Positions 7,983 through 17,990 of a DNA stretch of 54,947 bases are shown piece by piece. Position 1 is the stretch's first letter; each line of letters begins with the position of its first letter. The position numbers were made by a program, and so were the translations under genes. Origin of the DNA: Candidatus Woesearchaeota archaeon (GTDB taxonomy: Archaea; Nanobdellota; Nanobdellia; Woesearchaeales; ARS49); NCBI GenBank assembly GCA_016929895.1, contig JAFGHW010000015.1, forward strand, positions 1 to 54,947, written 5' to 3'. The notes beneath the pieces were generated by a model. That model did not search any database and was not told the origin of the DNA. It worked only from the letters and a program-made list of their open reading frames with translations.

Positions 7983-9518
7983 ATGACGATAAAAATGGCA
8001 AAGGGGCTGGTGATATCCGGGGAATTTGGTAATATTCTTGTTCGAGAAAAAAGCGGGAACAAAATAGAACTAGGAGAACTATTAATCGCAGAAACTAGCG
8101 AAGGAAAAATACTAATGCAGGTATTTGACCTTGTTTACGGCTCACAGCTCAGCCAGCAAAATCTAGAACTGGTTTCAGGACTAAGACTTGAGGAAGATTC
8201 TGAAATTGAATTAATAGACCCAAAATTGAGGACATATATCCTGTCAAAATTAAAGAATGTATTAACAATTAAAAACGAAAAAGCAACAGCCCCCAAAACC
8301 CTGCCTAATTTTTTCTCAGAAGTAAGAGACGTAACCAAAAAAGACTTTAGTTTTATGTCAGAGAAAATAAAAAATGCCCTCTACTTAGGAGACCTGCGAA
8401 GCGGAAGCAAAAAATTAGAAGTTCCTGTATACCTAGACGGGGAAAAAGTATTTTCGCACCATATCCTGATATGCGGAACAACAGGCAGAGGAAAAAGCGT
8501 ATTAATGAGCAACTTATTATGGGGTGTTATTGACAAAGAATACTGCGGAATGCTGGTGCTAGACCCACATGACGAATACTATGGAAGAAACAAATTAGGA
8601 ATGAAAGACCACGCAAAAGCAAAAGAAAAAGTGGATTATTACACTCCGCGCAATCCACCGCCAGGATGCAAACACTTAAAATTCAATATCAAACAATTAA
8701 TGCCGCACCATTTCAACGGAGTAGTAGACTGGAGCGACCCGCAAACACAAGCACTGCATGCTTATTACAAAGCATATAAAAAAGAATGGATATCTTCGAT
8801 ATTACTCGAAAAAGAAATCGAAAATATAAAATTCTTTGAAGGAACAATAGCAGTTATCAAAAGAAGACTAATGCAATTGCTAAAACTAGAATTACACGAA
8901 GAAACAATAAGCTGCAAAGGAATATTTGACATGAACCTGGGAGAAGGAACAATAAAAGACATAGTCAAATCACTAGAAAACGCAAAAACAGTCATACTGG
9001 ATACTTCTGAATTCAGCGAAAACGTCGAGATTCTAATCGGAAGCCTGATTGCCTCAGAGGTTCTGGACAGATACAAAAATTATAATTTTGAAGAACTAAA
9101 GAAAAAACCAGTCATATCAGTAGTAATAGAAGAAGCGCCGCGAGTGCTGGGAAAAGAAGTTCTTGAAAAAGGACACAACATATTTTCAACAATAGCGCGC
9201 GAAGGAAGAAAATTTAAAGTCGGACTAACTGCAATAACACAATTACCAAGCCTTATTCCCAGAACAATATTAGCCAATATGAACACCAAAATAATCCTGG
9301 GCATTGAAATGAAACCCGAAAGACAAGCATTAATAGAAAGCGCATCACAAGATTTAAGCACAGACGACAGAAATATTGCATCGCTAGACAAAGGAGAAGC
9401 AATAGTAAGCTCTAATTTTGCAAACTTTGCAATGCCTATCAAGATTCCTTTTTTTGACTTGCTTGTAAAAAACGGAAAACAAGAATACATCCAAAATTTT
9501 AACGGGATAAAACCATAA
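7983..9518 (+). CDS. herA: HerA-like hexameric ATPase/helicase
   Basis: [19 protein letters not shown] Walker [22 protein letters not shown] Walker [18 protein letters not shown]. Confidence 0.9.
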   Translation: MTIKMAKGLVISGEFGNILVREKSGNKIELGELLIAETSEGKILMQVFDLVYGSQLSQQNLELVSGLRLEEDSEIELIDPKLRTYILSKLKNVLTIKNEKATAPKTLPNFFSEVRDVTKKDFSFMSEKIKNALYLGDLRSGSKKLEVPVYLDGEKVFSHHILICGTTGRGKSVLMSNLLWGVIDKEYCGMLVLDPHDEYYGRNKLGMKDHAKAKEKVDYYTPRNPPPGCKHLKFNIKQLMPHHFNGVVDWSDPQTQALHAYYKAYKKEWISSILLEKEIENIKFFEGTIAVIKRRLMQLLKLELHEETISCKGIFDMNLGEGTIKDIVKSLENAKTVILDTSEFSENVEILIGSLIASEVLDRYKNYNFEELKKKPVISVVIEEAPRVLGKEVLEKGHNIFSTIAREGRKFKVGLTAITQLPSLIPRTILANMNTKIILGIEMKPERQALIESASQDLSTDDRNIASLDKGEAIVSSNFANFAMPIKIPFFDLLVKNGKQEYIQNFNGIKP

Positions 9519-9529
9519 GGAGGAAAAAA

Positions 9530-10744
9530 ATGCGATACATACATATTGCAGACTGCCATCTGGGCGGCTGGCGGGAAACAAAACTAAGAGAAACCAATAA
9601 CAAAGCATTCATGTCATTAATAGACTTTTGCATTGCAAAAAGTGTAGATTTTTTATTAATATCAGGCGACCTATTTAATACAGCACTGCCGTCTATTGAC
9701 AGCATAAAACTGGCTGTAGAACAATTAAAACGACTAAAAGACAGAAAAATTCCAGTATATGCCATAGCAGGAAGCCATGATTTTTCACCATCGGGCAAAA
9801 CAATGCTGGACGTATTAGAAAGCGCAGGACTAATCATAGACGTATTCAGAGGAGAATCATCAGACAACAAACTAAAATTAAAATTCACAGAAGACCTTAA
9901 AACAGGAATAAAAATCACAGGATTAATCGGAAAAAAAGGAGGGCTTGAAAAAAATTATTACTATGACTTATTCAGGGAAAATCTTGAAAAGGAAAAAGGA
10001 TATAAAATTTTCCTATTTCACACATCAATAACAGAATTAAAAACAAAAGAATTATCAGAAATGGACTCAATGCCGTTATCACTTTTGCCAAAAGGATTTA
10101 ACTATTATGCGGGCGGGCATGTGCACATCATCGACAAAAAAGACTTTGCAGAATACAAAAATATTGTTTATCCCGGGCCAATATGGCCAAACAGCTTCTC
10201 AGAACTAGAAAAACTAGGAAAAGGAGGTTTTGTATTTATTGAAAACGAAAAAATAGAACAAATGAAAATAGAACCAAATCCGGTAATAAGCGTCAAAATA
10301 AATGTCGAAGGCAAAAGCTCTTCTGAAGCTGAACAGGAAATACTCGACGGATTCAAAGACCAATCAATAGAAGATACAATAATAACACTAAGACTAGAAG
10401 GATGCCTGCGCAAAGGAAAAATAACTGAAATAAATTTCAAAAAAATATTTGAAGAACTTTATTCAAAAGGAGCATATTTTGTAATGAAAAACACAACAGG
10501 ACTAAAAACAAAAGAATTCGAAGAAATAAAAATAACACAAAATTCCTCAGAAGAAATAGAAACAAAACTAATCAATGAACATTCAGGCCAATTAAAAATA
10601 TTTGAACCTGAAAAAGAAAAAGAAATAACAAAAGAACTAATCAGAATATTATCCACAGAAAAAAATGAAGGAGAAAAAATAGCAGACTTTGAAAAACGTA
10701 TCAAACATGACGTTGATATGATTATGGACTCTTCCGCAGCATAG
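9530..10744 (+). CDS. mre11: Mre11/SbcD-like metallophosphoesterase (DNA repair exonuclease)
   Basis: IADCHLGG, ISGDLFN, AGSHDFS, FLFHTS, GGHVHI; SD AGGAGG just upstream. Confidence 0.9.
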   Translation: MRYIHIADCHLGGWRETKLRETNNKAFMSLIDFCIAKSVDFLLISGDLFNTALPSIDSIKLAVEQLKRLKDRKIPVYAIAGSHDFSPSGKTMLDVLESAGLIIDVFRGESSDNKLKLKFTEDLKTGIKITGLIGKKGGLEKNYYYDLFRENLEKEKGYKIFLFHTSITELKTKELSEMDSMPLSLLPKGFNYYAGGHVHIIDKKDFAEYKNIVYPGPIWPNSFSELEKLGKGGFVFIENEKIEQMKIEPNPVISVKINVEGKSSSEAEQEILDGFKDQSIEDTIITLRLEGCLRKGKITEINFKKIFEELYSKGAYFVMKNTTGLKTKEFEEIKITQNSSEEIETKLINEHSGQLKIFEPEKEKEITKELIRILSTEKNEGEKIADFEKRIKHDVDMIMDSSAA

Positions 10745-12017
10745 TCCTAGGAAAAGCAATAGCATCCTTAATATTATCCAAACCACAAATCCAAGCAACA
10801 ACCCTTTCAACGCCAAGACCAAAACCAGAATGAGGAACACTGCCGTAACGTCGAGTATCAAGATAAAACTCATAATCTTTAGGATTTTCACCAACACATT
10901 TCAAGTTTTCCTTAATCTTCTTAATATCTTCTTCTCTCTCTGAAGCACCAATAATCTCTCCATGTTTCTCGGGCGCAATAACATCAAAACCCAGGACAAC
11001 TTTTGGATTTTTTGGATGCTCTTTCATATAAAAAGCCTTAACAGTTTTAGGATAATTTGACACGATAATAGGTACGTTATACAATTCTGAAAGTTTATCT
11101 TCCTCTATGGTCCTTAAATCTTTTCCCCAATCTATTTTCATTTTGGCTTTTTTCTTGAGTATATTCAATACTTCATCATAAGTTAATCTAACAAACTTTT
11201 TTTGGACAATAGGCTCTAATTTCTTAGTATCTCTTTTTAATATTTTTAATTCTTCCTTGTTTTCTTTTAGCACTGCCTTGACAATATTCTTAATCAACTC
11301 TTCAGCATATTCCTGAAGATCTTCAAAAGAGCACCATGTTTTCTCCATCTCAGCATGCCAGTATTCTGTCAAATGTCTCGATGTCTTGGATTTTTCAGCT
11401 CTGAAAGATGGGGCAACTGTATAAATTTTTTCTAAAGCAAAAATTGCTGCCTCTGCCTGCAATTGCCATGTCTGAGCCAAATATACTTTATCACCAAAAT
11501 AATCTACTTCAAAAACAGTAGAGCCGCCCTCTGACTGAGTCGATTGAAAAACAGGACTCTGAAATTCATAAAAACCCTTTGACCGAAAGAAATCGTGGAT
11601 TGCACCAAATACAGTGCTGCGAATTTTAAGAATCGCAGTCATCTTCCTAGACCTTAGCCACAAATGCCTGTTATCCAACAAATGCTCAGGACTCTGGTCC
11701 TTAACAATAGGGAATCTCTCTGCAAATTGAACAACGTCCAGCTTAGACACGTGCAATTCATAACCAGTCGGAGCTCTTTTATCTTCTTTTATTGTGCCTT
11801 CTAATTCAATACTGCTCTCAATGATTAATTTATTTGCATCTGCCCAGGTTTTAGAAGAAACATTCTTTTTTTCGATAACACACTGAATAATATCAGTATG
11901 GTCTCTTAAAATAATAAAAGCATAAGCATTGGACTTTCTCTCTCTATAAACCCAACCCCTTAAAGCCACCTTGCCCCTTCTTTTTTTCATAGCTTCTTTA
12001 ATAGTAAGGAATTTCAT
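10722..12017 (-). CDS. asnS: asparaginyl-tRNA synthetase
   Basis: Class II motifs: ESSIELEG OB fold, FFRSKGFYEFQSPV, SFRAEKSKTSRHLTEYWHAEME, SVPHSGFGLGVERVV. Confidence 0.92.
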   Translation of the reverse strand: MKFLTIKEAMKKRRGKVALRGWVYRERKSNAYAFIILRDHTDIIQCVIEKKNVSSKTWADANKLIIESSIELEGTIKEDKRAPTGYELHVSKLDVVQFAERFPIVKDQSPEHLLDNRHLWLRSRKMTAILKIRSTVFGAIHDFFRSKGFYEFQSPVFQSTQSEGGSTVFEVDYFGDKVYLAQTWQLQAEAAIFALEKIYTVAPSFRAEKSKTSRHLTEYWHAEMEKTWCSFEDLQEYAEELIKNIVKAVLKENKEELKILKRDTKKLEPIVQKKFVRLTYDEVLNILKKKAKMKIDWGKDLRTIEEDKLSELYNVPIIVSNYPKTVKAFYMKEHPKNPKVVLGFDVIAPEKHGEIIGASEREEDIKKIKENLKCVGENPKDYEFYLDTRRYGSVPHSGFGLGVERVVAWICGLDNIKDAIAFPRTMLRKSP

Positions 12018-12059
12018 AATAAAATAAATTAGAAGTTAGTGTATAAAAACGTTTGGGTT

Positions 12060-12809
12060 TTATTTAGGAAGATACTTGGTAAACCAAGATATAGTATATT
12101 CAATGAATTTATCTATAAAATCATAACCATGAGTTGCTCTGGGTATGATCTCTAATTTTGATTCGTTAGAAAGATATTGCATTGCATTTTTTGAATCCTC
12201 CAAAGGAACACTTTTATCTTGATCTCCATGAATTATTAAAACGGGACACTTAATATTTTTTAAAAGCTCCTCTTGATTAACATTTTCTCTATCTTTTAAC
12301 ATTTGTTTATCAATAATTATTTTTCTTCTAATACCCTTATCTCTAATCTTAGTTATGTAACCTTTTTCTTCTAATTCTTTAAGCTGTTCAGAATTAAATT
12401 TTTTATTACCATAATTTTCTTTTTTGTTTGTTACTGGAGCAGTTAAAACCATTGTTGTGATATCATTGTTATAATTTTTTAATGAGACTAAGCCTCCTAA
12501 ACTATGCCCAAAAAGACCTATTTTTGTAAACCCTCTAGATTTTACATACTTTATTGCAGATTTAAGATCATCCACTTCTTTATCAACTGTTAAAGAATCA
12601 TCATCACTCTCACCAGAACCACTAAAATCAAAAGCCAAAACATTATAATTTTCTTTATGCAATGCTTCTGCAATCTTATCGAAGCTTCCCCATTCTGATT
12701 TATCACCTGTAAAACCATGGCTCATAATAATTATTGTTTTTGAGCTAGCAGAATAAAGATTTCCAACTAAATTCAGTCCTCGGGAGTTCTTAAAAATAAC
12801 TCTTTCCAT
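12060..12809 (-). CDS. alpha/beta hydrolase
   Basis: SHGFTGDKSEW, GHSLGG nucleophile elbow, IHGDQDKSVP, THGYDF. Confidence 0.88.
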   Translation of the reverse strand: MERVIFKNSRGLNLVGNLYSASSKTIIIMSHGFTGDKSEWGSFDKIAEALHKENYNVLAFDFSGSGESDDDSLTVDKEVDDLKSAIKYVKSRGFTKIGLFGHSLGGLVSLKNYNNDITTMVLTAPVTNKKENYGNKKFNSEQLKELEEKGYITKIRDKGIRRKIIIDKQMLKDRENVNQEELLKNIKCPVLIIHGDQDKSVPLEDSKNAMQYLSNESKLEIIPRATHGYDFIDKFIEYTISWFTKYLPK

Positions 12810-12887
12810 GGATACTTAATAATGTCCTGTTATATAAAAAGTTTCTGTATACACATCTTTATAAAGAATCAAAACTACAATAATACT

Positions 12888-14024
12888 ATGTTTGAAATCA
12901 AATCTAAACAAGGAAAAGCAAGAACAGGAAAACTAAGAGTAAATAATCGAGAAGTTGAAACTCCATTTTTCATGCCAGTGGCAACCAAAGGGGCTGCGAA
13001 ATTTATTGACAATCTAAAACTGAAAGAAGCTGGAAGCAATGCAATAATATGCAATGGATTTATACTATCAATTAAACCAGGACTAAAAGTTCTTGAAAAG
13101 ACTGGAGGAATTCATTCTTTTATCAATTACAATGGAATAATCTTCACAGACTCAGGAGGATTTCAGATGTATTCTGACAAATTCTTAGAAAAAACAACCA
13201 AAGAAGGAATACACTTCAAAGACCCATTTCATGGAGAAAAACTATTAATCACCCCTGAAAAAGACATGGAAATACAGCAAACAGTTGGTTCTGATGTTGC
13301 AATGTGCCTAGATGACATGCCTTTATACGGCTCTTCTAAAGAAAGAATACAAGAATCGATTTTAAAAACAATTGATTGGGCGAAAAGATGCAAAGAATAT
13401 CATGATGGAATAAAAAAAGGAAAGAACACAAAAGCAAAAGAAAATAATAAACAACTCTTATTTGGAATAATTCAAGGAGGAATATATCCTGACTTAAGAG
13501 AATTTTGTGCACGAGCTATTGTTTCTTTAAACTTTGACGGCTATGCATTTGGAGGATTGGCCATTGGAGAGCCAGCAGAGGAGACTTTTAGTGCTGTTTC
13601 TGCTGCAATTAAGTTTGTTCCAGAAGATAAACCTCGATATTTAATGGGAGTTGGAACACCTGAATTGATTTTAGAAGCTGTTTCAATGGGAGTTGATTGT
13701 TTTGATTCCAGATATCCAACAATGACCGCAAGAAATGGAACATTATTTACAAATAAAGGACAAATAAATATTGATAAAAAAGATTTTGAATTTGATGTTT
13801 CTCCAATTGACAAAGAATGTGATTGTTTTACTTGCAAAAATTTTACAAGAAGCTACATACATCACTTAACACGACTAAAAGAACCAACAGGACACATATT
13901 AAAAACAATACACAATGTTTTTTGGATACAAAACTTTATGAAATCAATCCGAGAATCGATTAAAGAAGGGAAGTTTGAAGAGTTTAAAAAGGAATTTTTA
14001 GAAAATTTAAAGAAAAAGACTTAA
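12888..14024 (+). CDS. tgt: bacterial-size queuine/preQ1 tRNA-ribosyltransferase (Tgt)
   Basis: TDSGGFQMYS, CLDDMPLYGSS, IIQGGIYPDLR, GGLAIGE, MGVGTPE, FDSRYPTMTARNGTLFT, CDCFTCKNFTRSYIHHL zinc site. ATG 12888 lies about 25 nt after a TATA box (leaderless). Confidence 0.88.
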   Translation: MFEIKSKQGKARTGKLRVNNREVETPFFMPVATKGAAKFIDNLKLKEAGSNAIICNGFILSIKPGLKVLEKTGGIHSFINYNGIIFTDSGGFQMYSDKFLEKTTKEGIHFKDPFHGEKLLITPEKDMEIQQTVGSDVAMCLDDMPLYGSSKERIQESILKTIDWAKRCKEYHDGIKKGKNTKAKENNKQLLFGIIQGGIYPDLREFCARAIVSLNFDGYAFGGLAIGEPAEETFSAVSAAIKFVPEDKPRYLMGVGTPELILEAVSMGVDCFDSRYPTMTARNGTLFTNKGQINIDKKDFEFDVSPIDKECDCFTCKNFTRSYIHHLTRLKEPTGHILKTIHNVFWIQNFMKSIRESIKEGKFEEFKKEFLENLKKKT

Positions 14025-14048
14025 AAAGATTATTTTTGCAAAAAAAAA

Positions 14049-15416
14049 CTATTTAATTCTCAAATGAAGCTCATCTAATTGTTCTTTCTCAATACTAGAA
14101 GGACTATTTTCCATCAAAGACTCTGCGTTTTTAGTCTTAGGAAATGCAATAACCTCTCTTATAGACTCATTGCCAGTTATTATCGCAGCCATTCTGTCAA
14201 GACCAAACGCAATGCCGCCATGAGGAGGAGCACCATACTTAAAAGCCTCCAGCATATGACCAAACTTAGACTTATACTCTGTTTCAGACATTCCCAAAGC
14301 TGAAAAAACCCTTTTCTGCCAATCAGCACGATGCATTCTAATAGAACCGCCGCCAATCTCTGTACCGTTTAACACCAAATCATATGCATGCGCCCTAACT
14401 TTTTCAGGCTCTTTTTCCAACAAATCAATATCCTCTGCAACAGGACTGGTAAAAGGATGATGCAAAGCATAATAACGCCCATCTTCTTTGTTGTATTCCA
14501 GCAAAGGAAAACCAGTAATCCAAACAAAAGCATAATCATTCTTTTTCTTTCTCAAATCAGGATTATCTTTTTTATATTTTTTCATAGCCTCTTCATAAGT
14601 TAAACGAGGAAAAGGAATTGTTATATCAATACCAAGAACCTTTTTCCAAATAGTTTTCATTAATCTTTCAATCAAATCATAAACATCTTCTTGCTGAAAA
14701 AAACTCATTTCCATATCCAGCTGGGTAAATTCAGGCTGCCTGTCTGCCCTTAAATCCTCATCACGAAAACATCTGGCAATCTGAAAATACTTATCAAAAC
14801 CAGCAACCATTAACAACTGCTTATACTGCTGAGGCGACTGAGGCAAAGCATAAAATTTGCCGGCATGAACCCGGCTGGGAACCAAATAATCCCTTGCGCC
14901 TTCTGGTGTTGATTTTGAAAGAATCGGCGTTTCAATCTCAATAAAATTATTATCAGACAAAAAATCCCTGATTGATTTCACTAACTTATGCCTTAAAATA
15001 AGATTATTCTGCATATTCTTTTGCCTTAAATCAAGATAACGGTAAGTCAAACGGGTTTCTTCTGAAGCTTTTTTTAAATCCAAAGGCAAAACATCACTTT
15101 CATTAAGAACAAAAATTTCCTGAGCCTCAAGCTCGATTTCACCAGTACTCATTTTTTCATTAATCTGGTTCTTAGGACGAGCATTAACCTTTCCTTTAAC
15201 CTGCAAAACAGACTCTTTCTTAAGACCTTGAAATTTCTTTGCTGATTCTGGATTTAAAAAACACTGAGTAATACCATAACGGTCCCGCAATAATAAAAAA
15301 CCTATTCTTCCCTGAATGCGCAAAGAGTCCATCCAGCCACTAATAACAACTGACTTGTCAACATGAGATTTATTCAATTCTCCGCACGTATGAGACCGAT
15401 AAAAAGTCTTATTCAT
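14049..15416 (-). CDS. aspS: bacterial-type aspartyl-tRNA synthetase lacking the GAD insertion domain
   Basis: RSHTCGELNKSHV..., STPEGARDYLVPSRVHAGKFYALPQSPQQYKQLLMVAGFDKYFQIARCFRDEDLRADRQPEFTQLDMEMSF, GGIAFGLDRMAAIITG; 455 aa. Confidence 0.93.
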   Translation of the reverse strand: MNKTFYRSHTCGELNKSHVDKSVVISGWMDSLRIQGRIGFLLLRDRYGITQCFLNPESAKKFQGLKKESVLQVKGKVNARPKNQINEKMSTGEIELEAQEIFVLNESDVLPLDLKKASEETRLTYRYLDLRQKNMQNNLILRHKLVKSIRDFLSDNNFIEIETPILSKSTPEGARDYLVPSRVHAGKFYALPQSPQQYKQLLMVAGFDKYFQIARCFRDEDLRADRQPEFTQLDMEMSFFQQEDVYDLIERLMKTIWKKVLGIDITIPFPRLTYEEAMKKYKKDNPDLRKKKNDYAFVWITGFPLLEYNKEDGRYYALHHPFTSPVAEDIDLLEKEPEKVRAHAYDLVLNGTEIGGGSIRMHRADWQKRVFSALGMSETEYKSKFGHMLEAFKYGAPPHGGIAFGLDRMAAIITGNESIREVIAFPKTKNAESLMENSPSSIEKEQLDELHLRIK

Positions 15417-15448
15417 AAAGAAAAAGAAAAGAATACAGTATTTAAGCT

Positions 15449-16057
15449 TTACTCAATCAAATCTTTAATCCTCTCAGCAAACTCTTTAGCAACATCAGGA
15501 CCGCTTGCAGTAACTATTTTTCCATCAACAACCACAGGCTCATTCTTATAACCAACACTCTTATCCTCAAGCATTTTTATTTGAGTATACCTGCCGTCAT
15601 CCCAAACAGTAGCCCGCCTTTCCTTTAAAACACCTGCATTAGCAAGAATAATCGGAGCCAAACAAATTGCTGCTAAAACATTTTTTGCATTCTGCGCAAT
15701 CTTGTGAGCTGCGGGATTATCAAAATATTCCTTAGAACCAGAACCGCCAATAAAAATAACTGCATCAAACTCATTAATTCTCTCTAATGCCTGCTCAATA
15801 GTAATATCTGGAATTACTTCACCGCCAAGCATTCCCTTAGCAGGAGAAGTATCAGAACTAGCAATAATAATCTCATGACCACTCAAAATTTGTTTAGGAA
15901 CAAAAAATTCAGTATCCTGAAAATTCTCATGAGCAATAACAAACAAAACCTTAGCCATATTATCAACCCCGCCTTTAGTTTTAACGCCCGAAACAGTGGG
16001 CTTGCCAGAACAACCAACCAACAAAAATAAAACAAAAACAATAAACAATTTTTTCAT
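15449..16057 (-). CDS. DJ-1/PfpI-family protein with lipoprotein signal peptide
   Basis: MKKLFIVFVLFLLVGCSGK lipobox; KVLFVIAHENFQDTEF; nucleophile elbow AAICLAP. Start moved from 16138 to ATG 16057. Confidence 0.85.
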   Translation of the reverse strand: MKKLFIVFVLFLLVGCSGKPTVSGVKTKGGVDNMAKVLFVIAHENFQDTEFFVPKQILSGHEIIIASSDTSPAKGMLGGEVIPDITIEQALERINEFDAVIFIGGSGSKEYFDNPAAHKIAQNAKNVLAAICLAPIILANAGVLKERRATVWDDGRYTQIKMLEDKSVGYKNEPVVVDGKIVTASGPDVAKEFAERIKDLIE

Positions 16058-16106
16058 AAAAGACACCTTATACCGCATATAAAAGCTAATAAATATTAAA
16101 GTTTTA

Positions 16107-16691
16107 CTATTTATTCTTCTTCTTAAGCTTAATATCAAGAATCAATGTTTCTAATTTTTCCAATCCATATTTTATTGAATCAAATTTTCGTCTAGCAGGA
16201 ATATTCCTAAAATCAAACATCATTAATTCAGCATAAACATCAGCAACAAAATCCTTAATCTTCTTTGCAGTATTAAAATCACCATCAATGCTAGAATTAA
16301 TCGCCTTTCTAACAAGTTCACCGACCAAATCACAAACACCAGGCAAATAAACTTTTGTACTAACACCCAATTCTTTAGAAGTTGGCAATTTCTTTTTCTT
16401 CATAAAACCCAAATAACAAGCAGCCTCAACATATTCCTCTAATGCCTCATGATAAGCGCCTACTGAAGCTAACAAAGGATCTTTTTTAATCAAAGCTTCA
16501 ACCTTGGATATCAGTTTTTTTGCACTTTTAAGATTAGACTCTGCAGAAGACATACTGTTTCTATGAATTTCATAAATTGCAGATTTAGAAATCTTAAGAA
16601 TATCCCTGGATATTTTAATCAAATCCTCTCTTAACAAATCAAAATTCTCTAATTCCTTGCGCATATCTGCAAAAGCCTTCTTGTTAATCAT
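16107..16691 (-). CDS. translin-family protein
   Basis: LREDLIKISRDILKISKSAIYEIHR, EEYVEAACYLGF, LPGVCDLVGELVRKAINS. Confidence 0.8.
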   Translation of the reverse strand: MINKKAFADMRKELENFDLLREDLIKISRDILKISKSAIYEIHRNSMSSAESNLKSAKKLISKVEALIKKDPLLASVGAYHEALEEYVEAACYLGFMKKKKLPTSKELGVSTKVYLPGVCDLVGELVRKAINSSIDGDFNTAKKIKDFVADVYAELMMFDFRNIPARRKFDSIKYGLEKLETLILDIKLKKKNK

Positions 16692-16705
16692 ATACTCGAG
16701 TATAT
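16690..16705. promoter_or_regulatory. perfect 16-bp palindrome ATATACTCGAGTATAT over the translin start in a divergent promoter region
   Basis: ATATACTC/GAGTATAT, exact reverse complement; overlaps ATG of translin and lies downstream of its TATA-like element. Confidence 0.7.
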
Positions 16706-16799
16706 ACCTAAATAATATAAAGGTATCGGTAGAATAACTAACGAAAAGTTTATATATAGTTAATAGGTAAATAAAAGCATAAATGAAAAAAAGGTGAAA

Positions 16800-17381
16800 A
16801 TGGCAGAAGTAACTCCTTTAGGAAATGTAATACTCTTCTTACAAAAAATGGGAATCTATGAAGTAGTAATCCCCTTTTTACTGATTTTTACACTAGTATT
16901 TGCAATACTAGAAAGAACAAGAGCATTAGGAACAGAAAAAATAGAAGGACAAGATGTTCCCCGCAAAAACCTAAATGCAATCGTGGCATTTGCAATAGCA
17001 TTTTTAGTAATAGCCTCATCAAAACTAGTAGAAACAATAACACTAATATCAAGCCAAATGGTAGTAGTACTAACCTTGCTGGTATTCTTTATGGTTTTAA
17101 TCGGCGTAGTAACAAAAGAAGGAGAAGCACACGAACTGCTAAAAGGAAGACCACAACAAGTATTCCTAGGAGTAGTAGCAATAGCAATCATTGCCCTGTT
17201 CTTGAATGCATTAAAAACAGACGCAGGATACACATGGCTTGAAATAGCAGTAAGCTGGGTATCACAATTCTGGAGCAGCACAGCAGTTGCAGCAGTACTA
17301 TTAATGATAGGAGTAATATTATTCATATGGTTCATGACAAAAGGGCAAACAGAAACACCTGGCGGAGGAAAAAATAAATGA
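16800..17381 (+). CDS. polytopic membrane protein, paralog 1 of 3 in a type IV pilus-like locus
   Basis: 4-5 predicted TM helices; IYEVVIPFLLIFTLVFAILE. ATG 16800 preferred over GTG 16794. Confidence 0.8.
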   Translation: MAEVTPLGNVILFLQKMGIYEVVIPFLLIFTLVFAILERTRALGTEKIEGQDVPRKNLNAIVAFAIAFLVIASSKLVETITLISSQMVVVLTLLVFFMVLIGVVTKEGEAHELLKGRPQQVFLGVVAIAIIALFLNALKTDAGYTWLEIAVSWVSQFWSSTAVAAVLLMIGVILFIWFMTKGQTETPGGGKNK

Positions 17382-17989
17382 TGTTCCAAGTATTAATACT
17401 TGATGAAATCAGAAATTTATTCTATTACTTACAAATGGCAGGAATACTAGACATATTAATCCCATTTGTTCTAATATTTACAGTATTATTCGCAGTAATG
17501 AAAAATGTTCAAATTTTAAAAGATTTAAAACAACAAGTAGTTGTAGCACTAGCAATAACATTATTAGTACTTGTTCCGCACATAACAGGAAGCATACCTG
17601 CAGAATATGATGTTGTTCAAATAATAAATAATTCTCTTCCTTCAGTGGTTTTAGTTATATTCATAATATTAATGGCAATGATATTATTAGGATTCATAGT
17701 AAATAAACCAGTTAAACTAGGAGACCTCGCAACAGGAATAGTAGCATTAATATCGCTCGTATTAATCGGAGTAATATTTGCGCGATCTGCAGGATATTTT
17801 CAAACAGGATGGCCAAATTGGTTATACTTTTTAGATGACCCACAATTAGGAGCATTAGTTATAGTAATATTAATGTTTGCTCTGATAACATGGTTTATAA
17901 CTGCAAAGAAAAAAGATGTTGGAGACAGAATAAGAGACAAAGTTAAAGATTATCTGGAGAAATTCGGCAAACAATTATTCCGAGATTAA
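17378..17989 (+). CDS. polytopic membrane protein, paralog 2 of 3
   Basis: ILDILIPFVLIFTVLFAVMK; ATGA overlap with upstream gene. Confidence 0.8.
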   Translation: MMFQVLILDEIRNLFYYLQMAGILDILIPFVLIFTVLFAVMKNVQILKDLKQQVVVALAITLLVLVPHITGSIPAEYDVVQIINNSLPSVVLVIFIILMAMILLGFIVNKPVKLGDLATGIVALISLVLIGVIFARSAGYFQTGWPNWLYFLDDPQLGALVIVILMFALITWFITAKKKDVGDRIRDKVKDYLEKFGKQLFRD

Positions 17990-17990
17990 A

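Noticed and set aside
10722-10744. 23-bp convergent overlap of mre11 and asnS
   Set aside because: Real but ordinary for compact genomes; no further signal.
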